64,000 nucleotides of DNA from Mucilaginibacter sp. JRF (GTDB lineage Bacteria; Bacteroidota; Bacteroidia; Sphingobacteriales; Sphingobacteriaceae), in the NCBI RefSeq assembly GCF_015223065.1, contig NZ_JADFBY010000001.1:1-64000 (forward strand). The letters are read 5' to 3'. This document shows positions 17,603-25,986 of the stretch, piece by piece; position 1 is the stretch's first letter; each line of letters begins with the position of its first letter. Made by a program: the position numbers and the translations under genes. Below the pieces are notes generated by a model. The model ran no database searches. It was not told where the DNA came from and was given only the letters and a program-made list of their open reading frames with translations.

Positions 17603-18280
17603 ATGAAAAAACTGATCGTACTTGCATTGCTTATCACCGGCCAGGTTTATGGCGCTTTTGCCCAAAAGGATGGCGATGCTAAAGTTATATTAAACGAATT
17701 GAGCAAGAAATACCGCTCGTACTCATCCATAAAAACAGATTTTGTATTAACCGTTGATAACAAGCAAGCCGGAGTGATGAATACACAAACCGGTACACTG
17801 GTATCAAAAATACAAGGCAATAAATTCAGGGTGAGTTTATACCAAACCAACGGAAAGAAACAGGTTATTGATCAGGAGATCATCAGCGATGGTAAAACCC
17901 AGTGGAGCTATATGGTTGATGAAAAAGAGGTACAGGTAAATGATGCAGGCCAGGGCGATGATGCCTTTAACCCCGCGCAAATATTTACCATTTACGAGAA
18001 AGGCTATAAATATGTATACAACGGCCTGCAAAAGCAGGGCGGTAAAATCTACCAGGTTATTGATTTGACCCCCGAAGCCGAAAAAAGCCAGTTCTTCAAG
18101 ATCAGGCTGATGATAGACAAAGTTAAAAAGCAGATATATAATGTGCTGGTGTTTGATCGCAATGGCTCACGCTACAACTATACCCTCAAAACCACCACAC
18201 CCAACGCCCCTGTTGCCGATGCTTATTTTAGCTTCGACCCTAAAAAATATCCCGGTGTTGAGGTGGTTGATCTGCGGTAG
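17603..18280 (+). CDS. lolA: Outer-membrane lipoprotein carrier protein
   Basis: 225 residues with a Sec signal (ending GAFAQ). The LolA fold is recognisable from the N-terminal helix ILNELSKKYRSYSSIKTDF and the beta strands that follow. LolA ferries lipoproteins across the periplasm, which suits a genome with many lipoproteins. A CCCTAA-N12-TTAGGG inverted repeat (17561-17584) lies 19 bp before the start. Followed by a terminator. Confidence 0.85.
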   Translation: MKKLIVLALLITGQVYGAFAQKDGDAKVILNELSKKYRSYSSIKTDFVLTVDNKQAGVMNTQTGTLVSKIQGNKFRVSLYQTNGKKQVIDQEIISDGKTQWSYMVDEKEVQVNDAGQGDDAFNPAQIFTIYEKGYKYVYNGLQKQGGKIYQVIDLTPEAEKSQFFKIRLMIDKVKKQIYNVLVFDRNGSRYNYTLKTTTPNAPVADAYFSFDPKKYPGVEVVDLR

Positions 18281-18301
18281 TAAATAATAACGATATAAAG
18301 T

Positions 18302-18336
18302 AAATCGCCTTATAGCATAATGTTATAAGGCGATTT
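18302..18336 (+). terminator. Terminator of lolA
   Basis: 13-bp stem (18302-18314 with 18324-18336) followed by GCTTTTTAC on the plus strand; it also lies at the 3' end of the opposing DUF4625 gene and may serve both. Confidence 0.8.
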
Positions 18337-18341
18337 GCTTT

Positions 18342-18821
18342 TTACTGAATTTTTATGCTGATGCCTTTAAGCGTTTGCCAGCCCTCCTTATCGGTAAGGC
18401 GTATCAGGAAATGATAATCGCCGGGGTCAACATCGGCAGGTACGGCAATGGTTTGGTTGATCTCCACTTCCTTTGAGCCCCCGGCAATCGGGAAGCTGCG
18501 GATAAGCAGGTATGGGTTTACCGGTGTTTTTACAGCCTCCATCTGGCACTCCTCAACCTCGGTACTGTGGCTGTGGTGGTCAAAGTTGTTATGTATATCC
18601 ACACTTACCGATCCCAGCTGTATGTTATCGCTCAACTTAGCCCGAAAGGTAAAGCTCTCGCCACGTTTAACCACACCACACTGCTGCGGGAACGCGTTAC
18701 TTGCCGACAGATCGATCACCGGGTATTCGGTATCAACCTGTTCATCATTGTTTTTGCTGCAACCTGCCGCGAGCGCTATCACCGTTAAAAGGCAGGTCGT
18801 GTGTTTTATAAAATTCCTCAT
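18342..18821 (-). CDS. DUF4625 lipoprotein, single domain
   Basis: 159 residues from ATG 18821; a start at 18836 would add five residues before the signal. Lipobox AAGC followed by SKNNDE. One DUF4625-type beta-sandwich with a His-rich strand pair (NNFDHHSHSTEVEEC). DUF4625 has no assigned activity. Third gene of the minus-strand receptor locus. His clusters suggest metal binding; inference. Confidence 0.78.
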   Translation of the reverse strand: MRNFIKHTTCLLTVIALAAGCSKNNDEQVDTEYPVIDLSASNAFPQQCGVVKRGESFTFRAKLSDNIQLGSVSVDIHNNFDHHSHSTEVEECQMEAVKTPVNPYLLIRSFPIAGGSKEVEINQTIAVPADVDPGDYHFLIRLTDKEGWQTLKGISIKIQ

Positions 18822-18906
18822 TGGGTTATAAAGCAATTAAGGGCAGGCCAATTTTGGCCCGCCCGTGGTTTTAAAATTATATGTTAATATTTAAGGCTGA
18901 TGCAGA

Positions 18907-19617
18907 TCAGGGTTTGTCAAAATGTTCTTCAAACTCGATCTCCTTACCCGCCTGGTCAACCACTTTCAGGTGCACATGGTAATGACCGGCAGGTGCTGCG
19001 GCAACATCAACGTGCTTGTGCAGGTTGTAGGTAGTTTGGCCAACCATGGCGGCATCGGTATAAACCACCTCTTTTTCAAAACCATTGCCATGTACCTCAA
19101 CCGCTATTTGCGCTATTTTATTAGGCGCGTTAACGGTAGCCTCTACATGCAAGTCGTTACCATAACCAACCTCAAACCCGGTTACTGATGGCAGGGTAGG
19201 GTCAGCTTCAACGCTTAGTTCAAACTCAGCTTCGGTAACGCGGCCGTTTTGGTCGGTTACTTTCAGGTGGCCGTGGTAGTGGCCGGTTGCAGCATCGGCA
19301 GGTACATCAATATGCTCATGGAATTCGGTGTTCTTGGTGCCCGCGTAGCCATCGGTATAGGTGGTGTTCACCTCCCAGCCGCTGCCGGTTTCGGGGTGAA
19401 TCTCCAATACAATGTCCTTAACATTACCGGGCGCGGTTACCTGTGCCTCAATGTGCAGGTCGTTACCCGGGTGGGCAATCAGGTTGTTACCGCTGCCAAC
19501 TTCCAAACCTTCAATGGTTGGCGCGCCAGCAGGAGTTTCGTCATTGTCCTTTGAGCAGGCCGAGAACAGAGTTACACCTGCAAGCAGCAGGCAGATCAAT
19601 TGTTTTGTTGTTTTCAT
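18907..19617 (-). CDS. DUF4625 lipoprotein, two tandem domains
   Basis: 236 residues, lipobox FSAC followed by SKDNDE. Two DUF4625-like repeats (about 30-135 and 140-236), each containing the pairs HEHIDVPA / GHYHGHLKVTD or HKHVDVAA / GHYHVHLKVVD. The HxH motifs sit on equivalent strands of both repeats, a good site for transition metals. It lies 38 bp after the TonB receptor gene, so likely a surface or periplasmic partner of that receptor. Confidence 0.8.
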   Translation of the reverse strand: MKTTKQLICLLLAGVTLFSACSKDNDETPAGAPTIEGLEVGSGNNLIAHPGNDLHIEAQVTAPGNVKDIVLEIHPETGSGWEVNTTYTDGYAGTKNTEFHEHIDVPADAATGHYHGHLKVTDQNGRVTEAEFELSVEADPTLPSVTGFEVGYGNDLHVEATVNAPNKIAQIAVEVHGNGFEKEVVYTDAAMVGQTTYNLHKHVDVAAAPAGHYHVHLKVVDQAGKEIEFEEHFDKP

Positions 19618-19655
19618 GTTTTACGTTATTAATAAATTGGGTGAATAAATGCTTG

Positions 19656-22097
19656 TTAAATATTTGAGCCGGTACCGAACGGTATCTTTACCGACAGGAT
19701 GATGTTGCGCCCGGCTTCGGGCAGTTGAATAAGCCTGTAAAAACTGGTGTGGTTGAGGTAGCGCGTGTTAAACACGTTTTGCACTTGCAGGCTTACCGTT
19801 AGCGGCCTTTTGTTAAAGCGCAGTTTGGTACCGGCCTGAATGTTCCATACCTGGTAACCCGGGGTTTTCAGCTCGGGTGGTACGATGTTGTTTTGCGCGC
19901 CGGTAATGCTGTAATCAACCGAGAAGTAGGTATGCTTCAACCTATCAATATGATGCGGCTCATAAGTAAGATTAAGCAATACCGATGGCGGCGGAGAAAA
20001 GGGCAGGGTATAACCCTTTTTATCGCCCGATAGTTGCCTGGAATACAGATACTCCGCTAATATCTCCGAGCTTAGCTCCTGCGTAAACAGGTAGCGCATT
20101 TGCAACTCGCCGCCGTAGCGGGCAACACGGCTTTGGGCATATACAAATACCTGGTTGCCCGCGCCGTAATAATAATCGTGCTCGGCAGTGGGGTTGAGAT
20201 AGATGTAGTTAGGGAAATAATTATAAAACGGGCTCAGCTGTACCGAGAACTTTTCGGTGTCCCAACCCAGTGTTATATCCGCTTGGTACGATTGCTCGGC
20301 ATCCAGCGCCGGGTTACCACGCTCGTAACTAAAGTAATGGTAGTTAACGCCATTGGCCGCCAGTTCCTTGGCTATCGGCATCCTGAAACTTTTGCCAATG
20401 TTTGCTTTCAGGCTAAAGTGCCCCTCGGGTGTGTAGTTTACCCCGGCCGACCACACCAGGCTGTTAAAGCTGCGGGTAAGCGCATTGGCACGGGTAAGTT
20501 TTTCGCCCTCGGTTTCAAACCAATCCGTATAGCTTGATGTGCTTAATTGGCTATGATCATACCTTAAAGCGCCATGCAGCAAAACCTCATCATTCAGCCT
20601 GAATTTATCGTACACAAAGGCCCCGGCGGTGGTTTGATCAAACTTTGGAACCAAAAAGCCCCAGCCGCCAATGTTGTTATCCTGATGTTCGCCGTTAATG
20701 CCAAAGGTGAGTTCATGATCGCCAAACTGAACCTGATCGCGCAGGTTGAGCGAGTATACCCGTTTGTCAAACTCCCTTTCCAGGTCAGCCGAAACACGCA
20801 TACTATCAGGATAAACCGCCGGCATGTAGCCGTGGTTAACGTACTGGCTAAACTCCTGCCTAAAATTGTGCTGATACCCCACCTCGGCCTGTAGCAAGTG
20901 TTTGCCTGCCTGGTACTGGCTGCGGTTAATCAACTTAAAGTGGTTAACCTCCTGGCTGGGCAACTGTATATCACGGCTCGATCTATCGTGCAGCAAAGTA
21001 TCAACCCAGCGTGGCTCCAAACCGTGCGCGTTGGCAAAAAAGCCGCTGCGGGTATAAACGTTTGATACATAGAATATAGAGCGGAACTTCTCGCCAACAT
21101 AACCGGTATTAAAATGCAGCCCTGTTTCGCGGCCCGCGGTGTTGCGTAGCTGGTTATCGCGTAGTTTAACGGCATAATCGTACACGTAAACCCTGTCGGT
21201 AGGTACGGTGTAGTCGCCGTAGTTTTGGTAGGTAAAGCGCGAATCGAAAAACCATTTTTGCTTGCGGCCATACAGGTTTACCGAGGTGCCGAACAGGTTA
21301 TTGTTGGTTTTGCCGATCATATCAACCGTGCCGCCTAAAGAGTTAGGCGTAGGCGGAGGAACAGGCTTCACGTCGATAACCCCGGCAATAGCATCCGAGC
21401 CGTAGATGAACGATGCCGCGCCCTTTACCAGTTCAACCTCATTGGCCGCGAACTGGTCAAGTTCCAGGCCGTGATCGGCGCCCCATTGCTGGCCTTCGTG
21501 CTTTACGCCCTTATCAACTACCACCACACGATTAAAACCAAGCCCACGTATAAGCGGCTTTGATTGCCCCGAACCTATACCGATGGTTTTAACCCCCGGC
21601 AGGCGCGACATGGTAGCCATTAAACTACCACCCAGATTGCGCTGTATAAAATCGGCATTAACTACCTCCACATTTAGCGATTCGGTTTGCTTGCGCTGCG
21701 CGGCATACCTGTCTTGCACCATTACCTCCTCCAACTCATGGTTTTGCGGGTGGAGTACAATGGTTATGGTTAAGGGTTCACTGCTTATTTTAACCGACTT
21801 TTTTTCGGTTTTAAAACCGATGCTGGATACCAGCAACTGATAGCTCCCTGCTTCGGGAGCGGTAAGGCTGAAGTACCCGGCAGAGTCGGTAATGGTAGAT
21901 TGCCCGGTGCTTTTCAGTTGCACAACGGCGGCAGGCAGGGCTTGCCCGGCGTGGTCGGTAACCCGGCCGTTTACCCGGTAATTTTGCGCGAATGCCTGCT
22001 GGCAAAGCAGTACAATGCCAACAATGAGAGTGCCGCTAATGGTCAGCGCTTTACGCAGCCTGTTAAACCAGCCGGCAGGATGGTTGCTTGGTATCAA
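19656..22097 (-). CDS. TonB-dependent outer-membrane receptor
   Basis: About 813 residues. N-terminal signal (LIVGIVLLCQQAFAQ), a carboxypeptidase-regulatory-like domain (RVNGRVTDHAGQALPAAVVQLKS, about 40-120), a plug with GSDAIAGVIDV near 250, and a 22-strand barrel ending in a C-terminal strand. No ATG is in frame before the signal peptide; TTG at 22097 is the best start I can find, with an in-frame stop at 22172-22170. Clustered with DUF4625 lipoproteins and a CxxC/HxH small protein, it probably imports a metal ion or metal chelate. Confidence 0.9.
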   Translation of the reverse strand: MIPSNHPAGWFNRLRKALTISGTLIVGIVLLCQQAFAQNYRVNGRVTDHAGQALPAAVVQLKSTGQSTITDSAGYFSLTAPEAGSYQLLVSSIGFKTEKKSVKISSEPLTITIVLHPQNHELEEVMVQDRYAAQRKQTESLNVEVVNADFIQRNLGGSLMATMSRLPGVKTIGIGSGQSKPLIRGLGFNRVVVVDKGVKHEGQQWGADHGLELDQFAANEVELVKGAASFIYGSDAIAGVIDVKPVPPPTPNSLGGTVDMIGKTNNNLFGTSVNLYGRKQKWFFDSRFTYQNYGDYTVPTDRVYVYDYAVKLRDNQLRNTAGRETGLHFNTGYVGEKFRSIFYVSNVYTRSGFFANAHGLEPRWVDTLLHDRSSRDIQLPSQEVNHFKLINRSQYQAGKHLLQAEVGYQHNFRQEFSQYVNHGYMPAVYPDSMRVSADLEREFDKRVYSLNLRDQVQFGDHELTFGINGEHQDNNIGGWGFLVPKFDQTTAGAFVYDKFRLNDEVLLHGALRYDHSQLSTSSYTDWFETEGEKLTRANALTRSFNSLVWSAGVNYTPEGHFSLKANIGKSFRMPIAKELAANGVNYHYFSYERGNPALDAEQSYQADITLGWDTEKFSVQLSPFYNYFPNYIYLNPTAEHDYYYGAGNQVFVYAQSRVARYGGELQMRYLFTQELSSEILAEYLYSRQLSGDKKGYTLPFSPPPSVLLNLTYEPHHIDRLKHTYFSVDYSITGAQNNIVPPELKTPGYQVWNIQAGTKLRFNKRPLTVSLQVQNVFNTRYLNHTSFYRLIQLPEAGRNIILSVKIPFGTGSNI

Positions 22098-22324
22098 AAC
22101 TATAAATGGAATTGTTATGCCCGTAAAGGCATGATTATTAATTAATTGAGATTGAATACAATGAATTAATTACTCTCCCGGATGCAGAATGCCCGGGCAC
22201 GGATAGAAAAGCGAACGAAAGGTAAATTGTTGAATGTTAGTTTATTACGAATTTATTATATGCGCGTAAAAGCATATCAATACAAAGCAATAAATAAACA
22301 GCAATTAAAATTTACAGCGAACGC

Positions 22325-22675
22325 TTAGCAGTAAAATGCAGGAGGACCCTTATTGGTAAAGCCCTGTAAGGTGAATTTGTAGGTACCGGCAAAGCTTTTG
22401 CTCAGTAAAGTAACGGCTTTGGTAACCGGAATACCCATAACCGGTGGATAGCTCAGGTGAGCATGGTTGGTTTGCTTGTGCACAATGTAATCGCACACGG
22501 CACATTTCTCGGATGAGTAAACGTATTCCGTATCGTCGTCATTATCGGCAAGCGATGGGTAAGTGTGTTTGTGGAATGCCTGTACAGCAGTGATGGCCAT
22601 AAAAACAAACGCCATAAGCAGTGATACCATTACGGCCCACTTTTTTGATGGCTTGTTTATTTTTCTTTTCATCAT
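22325..22675 (-). CDS. Small exported His/Cys-rich protein
   Basis: 116 residues with one hydrophobic N-terminal helix (about 13-33), then a short periplasmic part with HKH, SEKCAVCDYI (CxxC), NHAH and a C-terminal AFYC. The pattern suggests metal coordination. It is the first gene of the receptor locus, 227 bp before the TonB receptor. I do not recognise a named family. Confidence 0.7.
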   Translation of the reverse strand: MMKRKINKPSKKWAVMVSLLMAFVFMAITAVQAFHKHTYPSLADNDDDTEYVYSSEKCAVCDYIVHKQTNHAHLSYPPVMGIPVTKAVTLLSKSFAGTYKFTLQGFTNKGPPAFYC

Positions 22676-22919
22676 CGCAGCAAAAATGTTGTTTTATTAT
22701 GAGAGTATCAATTGTTAGTTTAAAAAGTTACATGATGAAATAGGAGAGAGGCTTGTTATATCCTCATTGTCAATAGGTTTTATATTATAGTTTTTATGTC
22801 GAAACCTAATATCTTCCGCATGGTTAAAATTATCGGCTTGAATTTAAATTCAAAATTATTTTATTGATAATCAGTGCTATATAATGATGTTTGTTGATTT
22901 AATAAAATATACTACTAAA

Positions 22920-22943
22920 ACTATAGATATTATAGTATATTTG
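22920..22943 (+). promoter_or_regulatory. Operator palindrome and -7 box of the poly-Cys leader/TlpA unit
   Basis: CTATA-GATAT-TATAG (22921-22935, extended to 6 bp per arm by flanking A and T) abuts a perfect -7 element TATATTTG (22936-22943). A wider ATATACTA/TAGTATAT inverted repeat (22907-22914 and 22933-22940) encloses it. No -33 TTG is present. The site would sit at about -28 to -14, typical of a repressor. The same 15-bp palindrome recurs at 28343. The rest of 22676-22906 is AT-rich without a feature I can name. Confidence 0.55.
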
Positions 22944-22965
22944 CACTGTTCAATCAAAACGAATA

Positions 22966-23040
22966 ATGGAAACGCCTCATTTAACTTTATTAGCTGCAAC
23001 ACATCGCTTACCTAAAGCCTATTTTTATTGTTGTTGTTGA
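22966..23040 (+). CDS. Poly-cysteine leader peptide (candidate)
   Basis: 24 codons plus stop. It begins METPHLTLL and ends AYFYCCC, the last three sense codons being TGT TGT TGT directly before TGA. The ATG lies about 17 nt after the predicted transcription start and 59 nt before the TlpA gene, which itself is followed by tRNA-Cys. Known analogy: in mycobacteria, short frames ending in cysteine codons act as cysteine-responsive attenuators. Here I see no terminator hairpin in the 59-nt gap, so control might be translational or Rho-dependent. Its existence as a translated peptide is inference. Confidence 0.6.
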   Translation: METPHLTLLAATHRLPKAYFYCCC

Positions 23041-23099
23041 TGCCTGTTTAAAAATCAGATCATCCGGTTAAATATCCATTAATTTATTCATCAATCATC

Positions 23100-24263
23100 A
23101 TGAAAACATATACGCTTATAGCGCTGGGCATTGCATTGCCCGGAGTTTTGTTAGCTCAGCAAGCAAATTATAGTATAAAAGGTAATATATCAGGGTTTAA
23201 AGGCACCGGCAAAGCCTATTTGCAATACCGTACCGATGCCGGTAACATAACCGATTCGGCTACTGTACAGCAAGGCAGCTTCGCCTTTAAGGGTAGTTTG
23301 CCCGAGGCAGTTAAGGCCTCGCTTATAGTAACACGTGAAGGGGAGAATTACCAGCAGCAACGCAATGCCGATAGGATTCAGTTCTACCTCGAAAACGGCA
23401 ATATCAACCTTAAAGCTGCCGACTCTGTAGCTAAAGCCACTGTTGAAGCCGGGCAGATCAACAAGGACAATACCGAACTAACCGCTTTATTAAAACCTTA
23501 TAACGACAGGCTGCGCGCCGAGTACAGGGCTTATAGTAGTCTGCCTAAACACCAGCAAACCAGCCAGGCCGAGGCCGAGCTTGACAGCCGTGTGGAGGCT
23601 ATTGAGGCCGAGCAAAAATTAGTGCTGTCGCCATTCATCAAAAAGCACACAAATTCATTGGTTGGTTTAGATGCCCTTAAAACCTATGGCGGTTACTTTC
23701 CCGAGGCGGGCGATGTTGAGCCATTGTACGCTGGTTTTTCAAAAGCGATAAAGAATACTAAGGCGGGCGCCCAATACCAAAAATGGCTTGATGGCTGGAA
23801 AAAAACGGCCGTTGGCGCTACCGCTCCGCAATTTTCACAAGCCGATAAGGATGGCAAACCCATCGCGCTGGCATCATTTAAAGGCAAATATGTGCTGGTT
23901 GATTTTTGGGCATCGTGGTGCGGCCCTTGCCGTAACGAAAACCCGAACGTGGTGAAGGCCTATAACCAGTATAAGGATAAGAATTTTACTATCCTCGGTG
24001 TATCGCTGGATAGCAAGAAGGAGGCCTGGCTAAAGGCCGTTGAAGATGATCACCTGGAATGGACGCAGGTATCTGACCTGAAATACTGGAAGAACGAAGC
24101 TGCTGAACTTTACGGCGTAAGGGCCATACCGCAAAACTTTTTGATAGGGCCTGATGGTAAAATAGTAGCTAAAAACCTCACCGGCGATAAGCTTTCGGCC
24201 AAGCTGGGTGAGATATATAATGCCGATAAAGGAACAACCACCGCAAGCACCGGGACAAAGTAA
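23100..24263 (+). CDS. TlpA-family thiol-disulfide oxidoreductase
   Basis: 387 residues. Sec signal (about 1-19, ends LLAQ), a DUF4369-like N-terminal domain (about 24-115, NISGFKGTGKAYLQY), a helical linker, and a C-terminal thioredoxin fold (about 238-375) with active site WASWCGPC (Cys274, Cys277) and cis-Pro in RAIPQNF. It acts in the periplasm as a thiol reductase or oxidase. A poly-Cys leader frame precedes it and tRNA-Cys begins 9 nt after its stop codon, so the transcript is likely shared. A small Thr/Ser/Lys tail ends the protein. Confidence 0.92.
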   Translation: MKTYTLIALGIALPGVLLAQQANYSIKGNISGFKGTGKAYLQYRTDAGNITDSATVQQGSFAFKGSLPEAVKASLIVTREGENYQQQRNADRIQFYLENGNINLKAADSVAKATVEAGQINKDNTELTALLKPYNDRLRAEYRAYSSLPKHQQTSQAEAELDSRVEAIEAEQKLVLSPFIKKHTNSLVGLDALKTYGGYFPEAGDVEPLYAGFSKAIKNTKAGAQYQKWLDGWKKTAVGATAPQFSQADKDGKPIALASFKGKYVLVDFWASWCGPCRNENPNVVKAYNQYKDKNFTILGVSLDSKKEAWLKAVEDDHLEWTQVSDLKYWKNEAAELYGVRAIPQNFLIGPDGKIVAKNLTGDKLSAKLGEIYNADKGTTTASTGTK

Positions 24264-24272
24264 TTTACAGCA

Positions 24273-24343
24273 GGTAGGGTGGCCGAGCGGTGAGGCGGAG
24301 GTCTGCAACACCTTTTACGACGGTTCGAATCCGTTCCCAACCT
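24273..24343 (+). tRNA. tRNA-Cys (GCA), acceptor mismatch
   Basis: 71-nt cloverleaf: D stem GCC/GGC, anticodon stem GAGGT/ACCTT, loop CTGCAAC with GCA, T arm GACGG-TTCGAAT-CCGTT, discriminator T, no encoded CCA. Acceptor GGTAGGG faces CCCAACC, leaving an A-A mismatch at pair 4-69. It starts 9 nt after the TlpA stop codon, so it is probably cut out of the TlpA messenger. U73 and GCA are the main CysRS identity elements and are kept. Confidence 0.8.
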
Positions 24344-24348
24344 CTCTT

Positions 24349-24407
24349 AGCACAAGTGGTGGTTCTTTGTGCTGCTGAAGATGGCCCTGGCGCACCTGCG
24401 CCGGGCC
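24349..24407 (+). other. Two hairpins downstream of tRNA-Cys
   Basis: A 7-bp hairpin (24349-24355 with 24367-24373) and a strong GC-rich one (24383-24393 with 24398-24407, one bulged T). Neither is followed by a T run, so they are not standard terminators. They could guide RNA processing or be part of a structured RNA. 24408-24480 holds nothing I can name. Confidence 0.45.
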
Positions 24408-24480
24408 TTACTTCAAAAAAAGATCTTAACTATTAACTGACTATTAATTCATCCGGCTGCTGCGATAGTACCCGGACAAA

Positions 24481-24552
24481 GGCTGGGCGGCCGGGCGGCA
24501 AACGCAGGTTTTAGGATACCTGCGTTAACGGTTCAACTCCGTACCCATGCCT
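24481..24552 (+). pseudogene. Degenerate tRNA-Cys-like element
   Basis: Collinear with the tRNA-Cys 138 bp upstream. Acceptor GGCTGGG pairs with CCCA-GCC if one T (24548) bulges. The T arm ACGG-TTCAACT-CCGT is good and the discriminator is T. The D stem is broken. The anticodon arm is an extended 7-bp stem (24503-24509 with 24518-24524) with an 8-nt loop TTTAGGAT and no GCA. Either a decayed duplicate or a tRNA mimic with another role; it is unlikely to be a normal elongator tRNA. Confidence 0.5.
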
Positions 24553-24555
24553 CAA

Positions 24556-24617
24556 AACAGTGTTGGGGTGTAAAAAAACACTGTTGGAGCGACCGGATGC
24601 CATTCGGTCGCTTCTTT
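24556..24617 (+). terminator. Double hairpin ending the tRNA-Cys unit
   Basis: First stem 24556-24564 with 24577-24585 (9 bp), second stem 24588-24595 with 24605-24612 (8 bp) followed by TCTTTAA. The second is a plausible terminator before the YeiH-type gene. 24618-24717 is presumably the promoter and leader of that gene; no consensus -7 box is evident. Confidence 0.55.
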
Positions 24618-24717
24618 AATGTTTATCGGGATGCAAAAAATGATCACAACGTAAAATCAAAAACACAATTTATATTATCAAAAGATCTGTCGATCTTTCA
24701 ACCACCAAAAAACAACT

Positions 24718-25962
24718 ATGAACAAAAGCATTTTAACGGAAGACTGGACCGTAGTAGTACTGGGTTTTATTATCATCTTATTATCGTTAGGGGGCGTATT
24801 GCTTGCCGCCCCTGAGTTTAACTGGGCCACTGCCAATGACCTTACCACCAAGGTGCTTAGTGGCGCTAACCTGTTAAATATTGTAATTCAATTAATTTAT
24901 GTGCTTGTTATAGCCGCTGTTGGCGCGGTGCTTACCGGTAAATCAGTTTCGGGAGTATTAAGGGTTTTTCCGGCGGTTTATTTGCTTACCATAGTGGCGC
25001 TTATAATAGCGGGTAGCAGCCAGGCAAAGGCGCTTAACCTGGAGGCGGTTATTTTTAGCTTGCTGATAGGTTTGCTGATAGGTAATTTTTTCAAGCTGCC
25101 GCAATGGTTTAAGGATGCGCTGGCATCTGAATTTTATGTGAAGATAGGCCTGGTATTGCTGGGCACAAGCATCATATTTTCGGATATATTAAAAGCCGGA
25201 TCGCTGGGGCTTATACAGGCTTTGGTGGTAGTGGTATCGGTTTGGTACTTCTCGTACTGGGTATGTAAAAGGCTCAAGATAGATTCAGAACTCACCATGA
25301 TGCTCTCGAGCGCGGTATCTATCTGTGGTGTATCAGCAGCCATAGCTACCTCAGGCGCCATTAAAGGTGACCCCAAAAAGCTGTCGCTGGTAATATCATT
25401 AGTGCTGATTACGGCCGTACCCATGATGGTTTTTATGCCTTACGTTGCTAAGGTATTAGGCCTGTCGCAAGAGGTTACGGGCGCATGGCTGGGTGGTAGT
25501 ATTGATACAACGGGGGCGGTAGTGGCCTCGGGCAGCTTGGTTGGCGAAACAGCGTTAAAGATCAGCTCTATCGTAAAGTTTTCTCAAAACGTATTGCTGG
25601 GCATCGCGGCCTTTGCCATCTCCGTTTACTGGACGTATACCAAACACCCATCAGCGCAGGATGCTGATAGCAAGCCGACTTTAAAAGTTATTTGGGAGCG
25701 TTTCCCTAAATTCGTTATCGGCTTTATAGCGGCATCGTTGTTATTCTCATTCTTTGTATCGCCGGAGAAGGCAGGTTTTGTTAAAGGCACTTTAAAGAAT
25801 TTGCAGGGCCTGTGGTTCGCGCTCGCCTTTACCAGCATCGGCCTCGAAACCAACTTCCGCGACCTGTTTAATCGCGAAAGCAAGAAACCAATTTACGCAT
25901 TCCTGATAGCCCAGGGCTTTAACATTGTAGTTACACTGGTAATAGCGATGCTGTTATTCTGA
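24718..25962 (+). CDS. YeiH-type membrane protein, 'putative sulfate exporter' family
   Basis: 414 residues with about ten to twelve membrane helices. Family features include the repeated ISLLIGLLIGN-like segment (VIFSLLIGLLIGNFFKLP), SICGVSAAIATSGAIKG, and GAWLGGSIDTTGAVVASG. UPF0324/YeiH proteins are annotated as sulfate exporters, with limited experimental support. Located between two tRNA-Cys genes, a role in sulfur balance is attractive but inferred. Confidence 0.88.
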   Translation: MNKSILTEDWTVVVLGFIIILLSLGGVLLAAPEFNWATANDLTTKVLSGANLLNIVIQLIYVLVIAAVGAVLTGKSVSGVLRVFPAVYLLTIVALIIAGSSQAKALNLEAVIFSLLIGLLIGNFFKLPQWFKDALASEFYVKIGLVLLGTSIIFSDILKAGSLGLIQALVVVVSVWYFSYWVCKRLKIDSELTMMLSSAVSICGVSAAIATSGAIKGDPKKLSLVISLVLITAVPMMVFMPYVAKVLGLSQEVTGAWLGGSIDTTGAVVASGSLVGETALKISSIVKFSQNVLLGIAAFAISVYWTYTKHPSAQDADSKPTLKVIWERFPKFVIGFIAASLLFSFFVSPEKAGFVKGTLKNLQGLWFALAFTSIGLETNFRDLFNRESKKPIYAFLIAQGFNIVVTLVIAMLLF

Positions 25963-25986
25963 TAAACAAAATCTTTATAAACTAAC

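Noticed and set aside
23041..23099. Attenuator terminator after the poly-Cys frame
   Set aside because: No stem followed by T run could be found in this 59-nt gap.
24273..24617. T-box riboswitch controlling the YeiH-type gene
   Set aside because: T-boxes read tRNA rather than resemble it, are not known in this phylum, and I find no T-box core motif before the gene.
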